Below, piece after piece: positions 1 to 8,492 of a stretch of DNA of 64,000 nucleotides. The stretch lies in the NCBI GenBank assembly GCA_051872335.1, contig JBJEDT010000045.1, positions 77,139-141,138 on the forward strand, read 5' to 3'. The DNA is from SUG2458 sp051872335. Lineage in GTDB: Bacteria > Bacillota_I > Bacilli_A > RFN20 > CAG-826. The position numbers and the translations under genes were made by a program. The notes under the pieces were generated by a model. The model had not been told where the DNA came from, did no database searches, and saw only the letters and a list, made by a program, of their open reading frames with translations. Within the stretch, counting starts at the first letter, position 1; each line of letters begins with the position of its first letter.

Positions 1-933
1 AATTCATTTATTAGATTTTTTAAGAAATTATCAAAATATCCTGTAAAGAAAAAATATCAATCATATCGTAAATCTTTCTATGTTGATCCATATAAAATTG
101 AATTTACAGATAGAAAAGTAAAACTTGAAAAAATAGCTAATAATCAAAAAGAAAATAGAAGAGTTTTAAATTATGTCTCATTAGCAGAGAGAGGTAGAGT
201 CCCTTTAAACTGCAGATATTATAATCCAAGAATAATTTTAGATGGAGACAAATTTTTTGTTGTGGTTTCTGTAGATGACGAATATGCTCCAAAAAAGGAA
301 AAAAATGTTAATAAAGATAAAACCATAGGAATAGATGTAAATATAAGTTCTATCGTGACAAGTGATAATGTTGTTTATAAAAGTGCCACGAAACTTGAAA
401 ATTATATAAAGACAAAAAAGAAATATAAAAGAATGCAAAGAAAGTTATCAAGAAAATCATTAATAGCAAAATCTTATAATAAGTTATTAAGTCAATCAAG
501 AAATTATCAAAAAACAAAAAGGAAATGGCGAAAATATAAAGATCGACTACTAAATATTCGCAATGATCATATTGATAAAATTATTATTGATATAATTTCT
601 TTAGTTCCTTATAAAATATGTGTTGAAACGTTAGATGTTAATTCAATGAAACAACATAAAAAGGGAAAACATAATGATATAGCAAGAGGAATACAAGAAA
701 ATCCATTTAGAAAATTTTTAAATTTATTAGAAGAAAGAGCAACTAAAAAAGGTATTGAAATTATCTATGCAGATAAATGGTATGCATCTAGTAAAACTTG
801 TAGTAAATGTGGAAATATTAAAAATGACTTAACTTTGAATGATCGAGTATTTGTATGCCCTAAATGTGGACTAAAAATAAATAGAGATTATAACGCAGCT
901 ATTAATTTAAATAACTATATTAAAACAAAATAA
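1..933 (+). CDS. tnpB: IS605/IS607-type TnpB RNA-guided nuclease, 5'-truncated by window edge
   Basis: The reading frame is open from base 1, so about 310 residues are visible and the N-terminal part lies outside the window. The RuvC-like core is intact: first Asp in GIDVNI, Glu in VETLDVNSM, and last Asp in NRDYNAAINL. A four-Cys zinc ribbon (CSKCG, then CPKCG) sits between the second and third acidic residues, as usual in TnpB/Fanzor nucleases. An internal ATG at 262 is not the start, because family-like sequence continues upstream without a stop. TnpB proteins are RNA-guided DNA nucleases that maintain IS200/IS605 elements. No linked tnpA is visible here; the IS200 tnpA at 38.3 kb is separate. 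The retained catalytic residues suggest it may be active. Confidence 0.93.
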   Translation, partial: NSFIRFFKKLSKYPVKKKYQSYRKSFYVDPYKIEFTDRKVKLEKIANNQKENRRVLNYVSLAERGRVPLNCRYYNPRIILDGDKFFVVVSVDDEYAPKKEKNVNKDKTIGIDVNISSIVTSDNVVYKSATKLENYIKTKKKYKRMQRKLSRKSLIAKSYNKLLSQSRNYQKTKRKWRKYKDRLLNIRNDHIDKIIIDIISLVPYKICVETLDVNSMKQHKKGKHNDIARGIQENPFRKFLNLLEERATKKGIEIIYADKWYASSKTCSKCGNIKNDLTLNDRVFVCPKCGLKINRDYNAAINLNNYIKTK

Positions 934-1053
934 TATAAATCATTATACGCATACGTTCATGCGAAATTAACGCCTTAGGAGAGTTAAAACCAACTGTTTT
1001 TTACTAAAAAGCAGGGCTCATTGAATAAGGAAACAAACCTAAATTTCTATACT
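934..1053 (+). ncRNA. Probable TnpB right end and omega/reRNA scaffold
   Basis: The 120 bases after the tnpB stop are not coding. They contain short foldback segments (GCATACG with CATGCG near 950-963) and a GAGAGTTAAAACC block followed by CATTGAATAAGGAAAC. That arrangement resembles the structured right end which, in this transposon family, is transcribed from the 3' end of tnpB as its guide RNA. The exact RNA end and the 16-20 nt guide cannot be set from one copy. Placement is by position and family knowledge. Confidence 0.4.
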
Positions 1054-1054
1054 T

Positions 1055-1588
1055 TTATGGAGTTTTATAAGTTTTGTGGAACGGTTTCATTGTTGTAACA
1101 CTAGCTGGAATTACAATTTCATCAAAAGCACAATTTGTAAATGCTCCTGTATCAATCGTTTCAAGAGTATTAGGTAATTCGATTTTTTCTAAAGTATAAC
1201 ATTTTCTAAAAGCATATTGTCCAATATATACTAGTGAACTTGGCAAAGTAATATCTACTAATTTATCGCAAGATTCAAAGGCTGATAATTGAATACTTTC
1301 AAGACCTTCAGGCAAAATTACTTTTGTTAAATATTTACCTTTAAAAGCACTACCACCTATTTGTTTAACAGGTAAATCATTATAGGTAGGTGGTACATTT
1401 AAGTAATTATATTGAATACTCATTTCACCATCAAATCCTGTACAAATATAATGAGTTTTATCTTGACTTAATTCATATCTTAAGTTCTCTGTGTACCCTA
1501 GTACTTCTTCCTTATCACTATCACACCCTGAAACTGAAAATAATGAACAGATAAGTAAAGGTAAAATTGGTAAAAGTTTTCTTTTCAT
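1055..1588 (-). CDS. BspA-like leucine-rich repeat lipoprotein (short)
   Basis: 177 residues. An N-terminal signal peptide with a hydrophobic core ends in a lipobox (VSGC, Cys at about 22), so the protein is probably lipid-anchored outside the membrane. From about residue 75 it carries LRR_5-type repeats of about 23 residues (for example LTKVILPEGLESIQLSAFESC and the following unit), the repeat of BspA-like surface proteins. An AAGGAG ribosome-binding site lies 11 bases before the ATG. The repeat stack is short compared with the 820-residue relative at 39.1-41.6 kb. It ends 122 bases from the TnpB gene, so the transposon may have landed in or near its 3' side. Function unknown; adhesion is known for some relatives. 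Confidence 0.75.
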   Translation of the reverse strand: MKRKLLPILPLLICSLFSVSGCDSDKEEVLGYTENLRYELSQDKTHYICTGFDGEMSIQYNYLNVPPTYNDLPVKQIGGSAFKGKYLTKVILPEGLESIQLSAFESCDKLVDITLPSSLVYIGQYAFRKCYTLEKIELPNTLETIDTGAFTNCAFDEIVIPASVTTMKPFHKTYKTP

Positions 1589-1798
1589 AAAATAGTTTTC
1601 TCCTTAAAAATTAAATACTTTATTAAGAAATAATTTAAACAATAAAAATTAACTATATAAATATCATTATGATTATTTCATCATAATATGAAATTACATA
1701 GCGCATATGATTACGAATTTTTCTTTATTGCTTTATTTATAATTTAATTATAACTTTCCATTTACTTATTGTAAACAAGATACAAGCAAAAAACTAAT

Positions 1799-2227
1799 TT
1801 ATTTAGTAAAATCTATATCATATCGAGTACCACGAGAAAAGAGTACTCCATTAGTTAATTCAACTTGTAAAATGATTGTATTTTCATCTTGGAAATTATT
1901 ATGTCCATTATCAATCCAACTTGAAAAAGCTTTTCTTAATTTATCAGCTATATTTTTATTACTATCTTTACCAAAATAACCTAGATTAATGCCTGTTCCA
2001 GAAGCTGTAAACCATTCTCCACATAATGACACATTTGGATTTGCTTCAATATGTTTCATCTTTGAAGATAATGCATAAGTAATAACATAAAATGAACCAT
2101 CTTCATAATAAGCATTGACAGCTCTTACATATGGCATATTATCTTGAGATGTAGCTAACGCCATCAACGAATCTTTTTGAAATCTTTCATTCATTATCTT
2201 AGCTGTTTGATCATTTAGTTTTTCCAT
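1799..2227 (-). CDS. Pyridoxamine 5'-phosphate oxidase-like flavin-binding protein
   Basis: 142 residues, the normal size for the small split-barrel flavin-binding family. The N-terminal half has the expected pattern: a strand (SLMALATSQDNMPYVRAVN), a second strand (GSFYVITYALSSKMKHIEANP), then VSLCGEWFTASGTGINLGY. Members bind FMN or F420-like cofactors and are mostly uncharacterised oxidoreductases, often loosely named nitroimidazole-resistance or general stress proteins. A GAGG site precedes the ATG. It is a single cytosolic gene with no partner. The family is clear; the substrate is not. Confidence 0.8.
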   Translation of the reverse strand: MEKLNDQTAKIMNERFQKDSLMALATSQDNMPYVRAVNAYYEDGSFYVITYALSSKMKHIEANPNVSLCGEWFTASGTGINLGYFGKDSNKNIADKLRKAFSSWIDNGHNNFQDENTIILQVELTNGVLFSRGTRYDIDFTK

Positions 2228-2402
2228 GTTAATTTTCCTCGTATCTTTATGTAATTATTTTATTATATTTCTTATCTAATATAAACATATCATTATCAAA
2301 TGGCTTGTTAATTAAAACAATTAAGTAAGATATTAAGTAAGATTTAAGCAAGATGATAGGTAATTTATGATAAAATATTTATGCCTAAAGAGGAGTAGCT
2401 TT

Positions 2403-3383
2403 ATGTATAAACCATCATTTTCAATAAGCGCAACAATGTTAAACCATTCAATTTTAATTGTAGAAAAATTAGTTAAAATTGAATCACTTAATTCTTTAGA
2501 ATCAATGAATATTTTGAGAAGAAATAATAAAATTAACTCTATTCACTCTACACTTGAAATAGAAGCTAATTCTTTGTCACTAGGTCAAGTAAAAGATATA
2601 CTATCAGGACACTTAGTAATTGGACCACAAAAAGATATTCAAGAAGTCAAAAATGCTTACAAAGCATACGATATGATTGATCAATTTGATGGCTATAAAG
2701 AAAAAGATTTATTAAAAGCACACGGTATACTTACATACTTAGTTGATGAAGAATCAGGAAAATATAGAAACCATGCTGAAGGAGTTAAGGACGGAGATAA
2801 CGTCATCTTTATTGCTCCATCCGAAAAATTAGTTCCTCAATTAATGAGTGATTTATTTAAATGGCTAAAAGAAGATGATGAGACACCATTACTTATTAAA
2901 TCATGTATCTTTCATTATGAATTTTTATCTATTCATCCTTTTGGTGATGGTAATGGTAGAACAGCTAGATTATGGCAAAATGTACTGCTTAATAAATGGA
3001 ATAAAACATTTCAATATGTTCCTATAGAAACAAGAATTAAAGAATATCAAGATGAATATTATAATTCAATATCTCAAAGTCATATCAATGGTAACTCTAA
3101 TGTATTTATTGAATTTATGTTAAAAGTTATTGATGAATCATTAGATGAAATTTTAATGGTTGCAACTAAAGAACCAAATAGTATATCTGAACAAGTTAAT
3201 CGTTTACTTAATATTTTAGAATTTGATATCCCATTATCGGCAAATGAAATAATGTCTAAATTAGGTATTAAATCAAAAGAAACTTTAAGGGCCACTTATT
3301 TAAATCCTGCTATAAAAAATGGACTTGTAAAAATGACTATTCCTGATAAACCAAATAGTAAAAACCAAAAATACTATAAATAA
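2403..3383 (+). CDS. Fic-family protein (AMPylase/adenylyltransferase fold)
   Basis: 326 residues from the ATG at 2403, chosen because GAGGAG lies 7 bases upstream; an in-frame ATG at 2367 has no such site. The core Fic motif HPFGDGNGRTAR is complete at about residue 180, including the catalytic His and the GNGR loop. The inhibitory-type motif near the N-terminus (STLEIEANS, about residue 50) fits the S/TxxxE(G/N) alpha-inh of class II Fic proteins, which hold themselves inactive. A C-terminal winged-helix region (about 265-326, SANEIMSKLGIKSKETLR) may bind DNA, as in other chromosomal Fic proteins. Probable role: nucleotide transfer to a host-cell protein. Target unknown. It stands alone and ends at a bidirectional terminator. 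Confidence 0.9.
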   Translation: MYKPSFSISATMLNHSILIVEKLVKIESLNSLESMNILRRNNKINSIHSTLEIEANSLSLGQVKDILSGHLVIGPQKDIQEVKNAYKAYDMIDQFDGYKEKDLLKAHGILTYLVDEESGKYRNHAEGVKDGDNVIFIAPSEKLVPQLMSDLFKWLKEDDETPLLIKSCIFHYEFLSIHPFGDGNGRTARLWQNVLLNKWNKTFQYVPIETRIKEYQDEYYNSISQSHINGNSNVFIEFMLKVIDESLDEILMVATKEPNSISEQVNRLLNILEFDIPLSANEIMSKLGIKSKETLRATYLNPAIKNGLVKMTIPDKPNSKNQKYYK

Positions 3384-3402
3384 ATCATACTTAATAAAAT
3401 AT

Positions 3403-3429
3403 AAAAAATGGGAATTGTCCCATTTTTTA
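3403..3429. terminator. Bidirectional intrinsic terminator
   Basis: The inverted repeat ATGGGA-N4-TCCCAT has six As on its left and six Ts on its right, so it can terminate both the Fic gene and the convergent pectate lyase gene. Confidence 0.85.
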
Positions 3430-5613
3430 TTATTCTATTTTAAATAATTTAATATAGTATAGATTTGCTGTATCAGCTTTTGTAATTGTATGACTTCCTG
3501 CTTCTAATTCTTTAGTAAATATACCTTCAGTAAATGTATATTTAGTACCATCTATTTTTATATTTGTACTTGAACTATTAAATACAAGAGTTAAAGTCAT
3601 TGAGCTATCAATAGTAAAATTTATCGAAGTTGATGATTCAATCTTTAAACATTGAGTCAATGTTTTATCTTCATAAGTTACAGTTCCTTTACTTGTAGAA
3701 AGATTACCAGTGATTGTAAAGAAACTACTTGTTAAACCTAATTCTGTAAAATTATGTTCTATACTTTCATTAATAACAGGATCAGTATAAGTATTTCCTT
3801 CTTCACGTTCTTCTGAATCTGATGGATTACTTTCTCCTCCTTCACTAGGAGTTTGTGAAGAAGTATTATCAAAGCCAACTTCAACAAGTGAAGATTTATA
3901 ATTATCTAACTTAGTTTTTAAAGCTTCATTAACACCATAATCAGCATCATCAACTACACTGAATTCAAATTTAATATCTCCTCCATCAAGACGGCCTGCA
4001 TTTTCAATTACATCTTGTTTTGCCTCTTCAGGAGTTTGAACTTCATATTCATACATTTGTAAACTGTTAGTATCAAAATTGTCATAAGTTTTTAATCCTT
4101 TATATGTTGTAACAGTTGACGGAACTTGTTCATCTCGAGAACTTACAACATATGCATCAAATTGAGTATTATCTTCTGAATAAGAAACAAATCTAGTTGC
4201 ACCTTCTATATAGTTGTTAAAGGCTTTAATGATTCCACCGTCTTCACCAGAAAATGTACCAACATTACCATTTGCAATATCAGATCCTTGTTGAGAAATT
4301 AACATTGGATACTTACAGTTTCTAAAATAGTTAGCTTCGGCAAAAACACTACCACCAGTAGTATTTCCAATTCCATATTTAGCATTACCATCATAGTAAT
4401 TATTGTAAACGTGAGCACTATATAATCTTACTCGAGGATGTCTTGAATCAGAGTGGTCAAACCAGTTATGATGATACGTAACTAAATAACCATTTTCTCC
4501 ATCATTATTACCTAGTAAACTACATTTTCCAGAATCAAAGAAATGATTATAAGACATTGTTATGTAATTTGATTTCTTACAATCAAGAGCTCCATCACCC
4601 TTATTTTGATCACTATCTCCTCCAGGTTTACCATAAAATAAATCATTATGATGAACCCAAATATATGTATTACTTTGTTGAATACCAATGTTATCTCCTT
4701 CATCAGCATCCGTATTCATAAAGCCAAGGTTTTTAACTTCTATATTACAAGCATTTTTAATTCTAATACCCCAACCATTAATAGTAGCATCATCACCAAC
4801 ACCTTCTAGTGTCATACCACCATCGTATTTATTGTTACCATCAATTACAATGTCACCCGATAAAGTAATAGCAGGGTCATTAATTTCACCAATTAATCTT
4901 ATAGAGATTGGACGATTGTCTTTTCCTTTTTTAAAACCATCCAAGATACTTTGTAAGCCAATAAGAGTTTCACTATTACTTCCAGTAACAATATCACATG
5001 TAATCGTATCTTTATTTTCATTTGTAACATATAAAACAATAGCATTGTCTTTTAATGTACCATCTTTTTTATATGCTCCAGGTACATGACCATTAGAAAA
5101 AGAAAAGCCTTCACGATTTTGTGCAGTAACTTTTATATTTTCAATAGTCGAAAAATTATCTTCATTTAAGCCTTCATCTTCATAAAGAGAAGTTATTTTT
5201 ACTTCATAAAATCCAGGTGTTAATCCTAAAATATCAGCACGCATATGATGTTCATACTCTCTAATTAGCATATCATCGATTTTTATATATTCATCTGTAG
5301 AACCTTGTATTCTATAAGATACTTCAAAGCATTTGGTAGAACTTATTTTTGAAAAGTTAACATAAAGTCCTTCTTCATAACCTTTAACTTTAAGTATATC
5401 TAAAGTACCTTTCGTGATGACTTCTTTTTCTTCTTCAATTGGTTCTTCTTGTTCATCACTACAAGTATTATCATTATTTGTTTCTTCATTTGAAATATTA
5501 GAATCTTCATTATCTATTGAATTATCTACTTGATTATCATTAACTTTACATCCTAAAAGAGATGAAGTAGATAAAATGAATAATAATGGTAAAATAAATC
5601 TTTTCTTGTGCAT
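3430..5613 (-). CDS. Secreted pectate lyase (PL1-like) lipoprotein with C-terminal accessory domain
   Basis: 727 residues. The signal peptide ends in a lipobox (LLGC, Cys at about 22). Then come an acidic Asn/Glu-rich linker (about 25-65), a fibronectin/Ig-like region (about 70-165) and a parallel beta-helix pectate lyase domain (about 190-480). The lyase core shows the PL1 hallmarks: VHHNDLFYG, GDGALDCKKSNYITMSYNHF, and DHSDSRHPRVR with the catalytic-type Arg. After a Ser/Glu-rich linker (about 590-625) there is a C-terminal beta domain (about 630-727) like the modules that bind sugars. Family knowledge: Ca2+-dependent beta-elimination of pectate. It would supply dietary pectin fragments, but no pectin-uptake genes are adjacent. 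A weak GGAGT site precedes the ATG. Confidence 0.88.
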   Translation of the reverse strand: MHKKRFILPLLFILSTSSLLGCKVNDNQVDNSIDNEDSNISNEETNNDNTCSDEQEEPIEEEKEVITKGTLDILKVKGYEEGLYVNFSKISSTKCFEVSYRIQGSTDEYIKIDDMLIREYEHHMRADILGLTPGFYEVKITSLYEDEGLNEDNFSTIENIKVTAQNREGFSFSNGHVPGAYKKDGTLKDNAIVLYVTNENKDTITCDIVTGSNSETLIGLQSILDGFKKGKDNRPISIRLIGEINDPAITLSGDIVIDGNNKYDGGMTLEGVGDDATINGWGIRIKNACNIEVKNLGFMNTDADEGDNIGIQQSNTYIWVHHNDLFYGKPGGDSDQNKGDGALDCKKSNYITMSYNHFFDSGKCSLLGNNDGENGYLVTYHHNWFDHSDSRHPRVRLYSAHVYNNYYDGNAKYGIGNTTGGSVFAEANYFRNCKYPMLISQQGSDIANGNVGTFSGEDGGIIKAFNNYIEGATRFVSYSEDNTQFDAYVVSSRDEQVPSTVTTYKGLKTYDNFDTNSLQMYEYEVQTPEEAKQDVIENAGRLDGGDIKFEFSVVDDADYGVNEALKTKLDNYKSSLVEVGFDNTSSQTPSEGGESNPSDSEEREEGNTYTDPVINESIEHNFTELGLTSSFFTITGNLSTSKGTVTYEDKTLTQCLKIESSTSINFTIDSSMTLTLVFNSSSTNIKIDGTKYTFTEGIFTKELEAGSHTITKADTANLYYIKLFKIE

Positions 5614-5761
5614 AATTATAACTCCATAAATAAATTTTATTAATTTCTAAAATTATTAACAATGTACTTAATGCACAAAAAATAATATTCCATAAATTTG
5701 CCTTTTTTCTATATTTATATTAAACTAAACTTGTTTATTGTTTAGTGAAAGGAATTGAATT

Positions 5762-6484
5762 ATGTACCCTGAATTATATGGATATCAACACATTATTTAT
5801 TTAATCATTTTCTTTGGTTTATCTATTTCTTCTTTAATATTAATAAAGAAATATGTGAAATCAGAAAAGACTTTATCTATTATTTTAAAATCTTTAGGTG
5901 GAGCTTTATTAATTTCTATACTCTTAAATAGGTTTAGTATCTTCTATTTTAAATCTAATCCACATGATCCTAAACTTTTATTACCTGATTCATATTGTGG
6001 ATTAACAAGTTTAGTTTTAGCTCTTGCTGTATTATTTGGAAAGAAAGATAATTATGCTTATCATTATTTATGGTTAATGGGCATCCTCGGTGGAGGAATT
6101 ACTGTTTTTTATCCAGACTTTATTGGACAAAATCAATCTTTCTTTTATCTTCCAACTATTAGTGGTCTTCTTCACCATTCTATAACTCTTTATATTTGTG
6201 TATATTTAATTATTTTTGACTTTGTTCATATAACATATAAAAAATGGTATTGTACATTAATTGGTTTTGCTTTCTATATGACTTACGCTGTATACCTAAT
6301 TTCACTAATTGGTATTGATGATGCACTTCATATATTTACACCTTTACTTTCAGGAACTCCTTTATATGCTTGGTTCTTATCAATCTTATATGCTGTTTTA
6401 TACGCAGTTATTTTATTAGTTATTGAACTAGTTAGAAATCATTTGAATAAAAAAGCACAAATTAATGAAGTCGAACCTAAATAA
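5762..6484 (+). CDS. YwaF/TMEM164-like integral membrane protein
   Basis: 240 residues with about seven hydrophobic segments. Charged and Cys-containing loops fit the YwaF (TIGR02206) family: LLPDSYCGLTSLVLAL near residue 80 and a conserved LHHSITLY near 135. The eukaryotic relative TMEM164 is a membrane acyltransferase; the bacterial function is not established. AGGA lies 7 bases before the ATG. It ends at a strong terminator and has no operon partner. The assignment rests on overall pattern and a few motifs. Confidence 0.65.
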   Translation: MYPELYGYQHIIYLIIFFGLSISSLILIKKYVKSEKTLSIILKSLGGALLISILLNRFSIFYFKSNPHDPKLLLPDSYCGLTSLVLALAVLFGKKDNYAYHYLWLMGILGGGITVFYPDFIGQNQSFFYLPTISGLLHHSITLYICVYLIIFDFVHITYKKWYCTLIGFAFYMTYAVYLISLIGIDDALHIFTPLLSGTPLYAWFLSILYAVLYAVILLVIELVRNHLNKKAQINEVEPK

Positions 6485-6500
6485 CTAATACAAAAATTAA

Positions 6501-6536
6501 AGACACTTACTTTCAAAGCAAGTGTCTATTTTTTTA
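6501..6536 (+). terminator. Intrinsic terminator of YwaF-like gene
   Basis: Inverted repeat AGACACTT / AAGTGTCT with a run of Ts. It overlaps the 3' end of the convergent gene. Confidence 0.8.
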
Positions 6537-7706
6537 CTCTTTACTTTCAGGTTCTTTTACTACAACCTTAGCTTTTGGCTTTCTAGTTGGTTTTTTTACT
6601 TCTTCAACTTTAGAAGAATCATCTAAAGAAGGTTCTTTATTTTCTTCTACTTCAGGAGCTTTTGCTTTTTTTGTTCTTGGTTTTTTTACTTTTTCTACTG
6701 AAGCTTCTTCTTTATCTTCTTCTTTATCTTCTAGTAGTTCTTCAGCTTCTTTTGTAATTTTACCATTAATTGCTTTTTTAAGTTCTTTTACTAAATGACC
6801 TAGTTTTACTGTATCTTCTTTATATTGATAAGTTGGTTCAACTTTAAATGGATCAAGTAAAGGTAAAACCATCATGTCATTAGTGTAAGATAAACAAACA
6901 TATAAAGCATTAGATTTAATACAAAAACAAATATCTTCTAATAATGAATTAGGTTCAAATGCTTTAATTGCATCAAGAACACCTTTAGTTAGTACTTTAT
7001 TAAATTGTTTGTTTGATGACCAAACAATAATATTTGAAGGTTGACCAGGAACAATAATTTGGTCTAAGCCATCTAAGTCATTAGGTCCTGCTCCATTTTG
7101 AGCTTCAGGTCCCATATAGACAAGAGTTTTACCATTAACCTCTTTATCTAATTGAATCATAAAATATTTTCCTAAAAAGGCTGTTTCAGTTACTTTATTT
7201 GTTGTTACTCGAGCAACGGCATCAGCTGCTTTAAAATATAATCCACCAACTTGTCCATAAATTGAATTACGAGATCCAAGGTGAGTAACGTTTAAAACAA
7301 ATCCACCATTTACAAATTCTTCAGGTTGAAGCTTTTCAAATGGATGAGAAACGACATCAACATAATCTACATTATTGTTAAATACAAATTTTGTTTGAGT
7401 GTTATAAAAATAATCAATGTAATCATTTGTCATCTTATCAACTTTTTTACGTTTCATAGATGAATAAACAATTGTAAAAATAATTAATGCAACCATTACA
7501 ATCAAAGCTATAACAATATATTTCATTAAGAAAATATAAGTTAAAATTAGAGCTAAGAATGTAACACCTAATATAACACTATTAATTACTTTTTGCTTAT
7601 TGTATTCTCGAGCAAATAATAATCTTTTTTCTTCAATAGCAACATATAATGGATCATCACTAATATGAACTTCTTCAATTTCAGTTTCTTTTTTTTCTTT
7701 TTTCAT
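6534..7706 (-). CDS. Two-TM membrane protein, DUF3137-like, with Lys/Pro-rich cytoplasmic tail
   Basis: 390 residues. An acidic and basic N-terminus is followed by two transmembrane helices (about 40-62 and 65-85). A soluble domain (about 100-310) contains KAADAVARVTTNKVTETAFLGKYF, with the order of strands seen in DUF3137-type proteins. The last 80 residues are low-complexity, rich in Lys, Glu and Pro-Arg/Lys patches (KKPRTKKAK, RKPKAKVV), like nucleic-acid-binding tails. AAAGGAC precedes the ATG. Function unknown. The tail overlaps the terminator of the convergent gene. Confidence 0.6.
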   Translation of the reverse strand: MKKEKKETEIEEVHISDDPLYVAIEEKRLLFAREYNKQKVINSVILGVTFLALILTYIFLMKYIVIALIVMVALIIFTIVYSSMKRKKVDKMTNDYIDYFYNTQTKFVFNNNVDYVDVVSHPFEKLQPEEFVNGGFVLNVTHLGSRNSIYGQVGGLYFKAADAVARVTTNKVTETAFLGKYFMIQLDKEVNGKTLVYMGPEAQNGAGPNDLDGLDQIIVPGQPSNIIVWSSNKQFNKVLTKGVLDAIKAFEPNSLLEDICFCIKSNALYVCLSYTNDMMVLPLLDPFKVEPTYQYKEDTVKLGHLVKELKKAINGKITKEAEELLEDKEEDKEEASVEKVKKPRTKKAKAPEVEENKEPSLDDSSKVEEVKKPTRKPKAKVVVKEPESKE

Positions 7707-7814
7707 AATTTCAGTCCTTTCGCTGTTGATAGTATTATACCACGCAATTATATTTTTTAAAGATAAAGTAAATAGACAAATATTTAAATTAGTCTATATA
7801 TTAAAATAAAAATC

Positions 7815-8168
7815 TCATGACATTAATAAGTACATAATAGTGTTAATTATTAGACTATTTTTAGTTTTTACATCTTTATTATAAATTTCTCCAATTATGT
7901 CCTTAGTATATAATTGTTTTGAAGTTAAATCATCAAACTCAATCGTCTTAAGAAATCCGCCTCCAATAATATAAGAATTAAACTCTTCATAAATATTGTC
8001 ATTAATTTTCTTGTTAAAATATTTCTTCATTTCAAGATATTCAGAAAAAACTAATTGATAAGTATCAAAAGAAATATATCTTCATGTTAATTTAGTTGAA
8101 ATCTCATTACTTAAAAGATATAAATTAGATCCAGTTAAGAAAATAGAATATTCTTTAATAATAAATTA
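7815..8168 (-). pseudogene. Degraded DUF4143-type AAA ATPase fragment with in-frame TGA
   Basis: Read on the minus strand from about 8156, the translation begins IFLTGSNLYLLSNE, then ISTKLT, then a TGA, then RYISFDTYQLVFSEYLEM, and runs on to 7815. In intact family members this is the sensor segment TGSN...LTGRY followed by the EYL region and DUF4143 start. The TGA stands where Gly is expected in LTGRY. Upstream, stops appear in this frame, and the N-terminal Walker A part is gone. A 71-residue open stretch from 8030 down is the tail of this relic, not an independent gene. Confidence 0.75.
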
Positions 8169-8492
8169 TCATATTCAAATTCAGTACTTTTTTATATACC
8201 ATTTGGAATTATCATATATACTTTCGAATCCAGAAACAATGTTAGTTTTACTATTTGATATTCTTGAAAGAAAAGTAATTTATGAACTCTTTCTGCATCT
8301 AAAATATAAAATGATATACGATAGTAAAAACAAGATAAAAAATGCAGATAATTTCATAAATCCTATTAGGGATTTTCTTGTTATTTTTAACAAAAGATGA
8401 AGATTTTTAAGACGAATATAATTATTTTTTATATATGATTGTCCTGCTTCCAACTGAACTGCAGATTATTTTTTTTGATTTTCGAATAATTA
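8169..8492. other. Gene-free stretch between ATPase relic and intact ATPase
   Basis: Very AT-rich. A 65-codon open stretch on the plus strand (8203-8400) has no good ribosome-binding site and no recognisable family. I see nothing that clearly functions here; it may be more of the eroded ATPase. Confidence 0.4.

Noticed and set aside
7815..8168. TGA recoded as Gly (as in some candidate phyla)
   Set aside because: The same gene has other stops and is truncated, and TGA ends real genes such as 56997-58502. A plain pseudogene is simpler.
8203..8400. 65-codon plus-strand ORF as a gene
   Set aside because: No ribosome-binding site or family; it lies in an eroded region.
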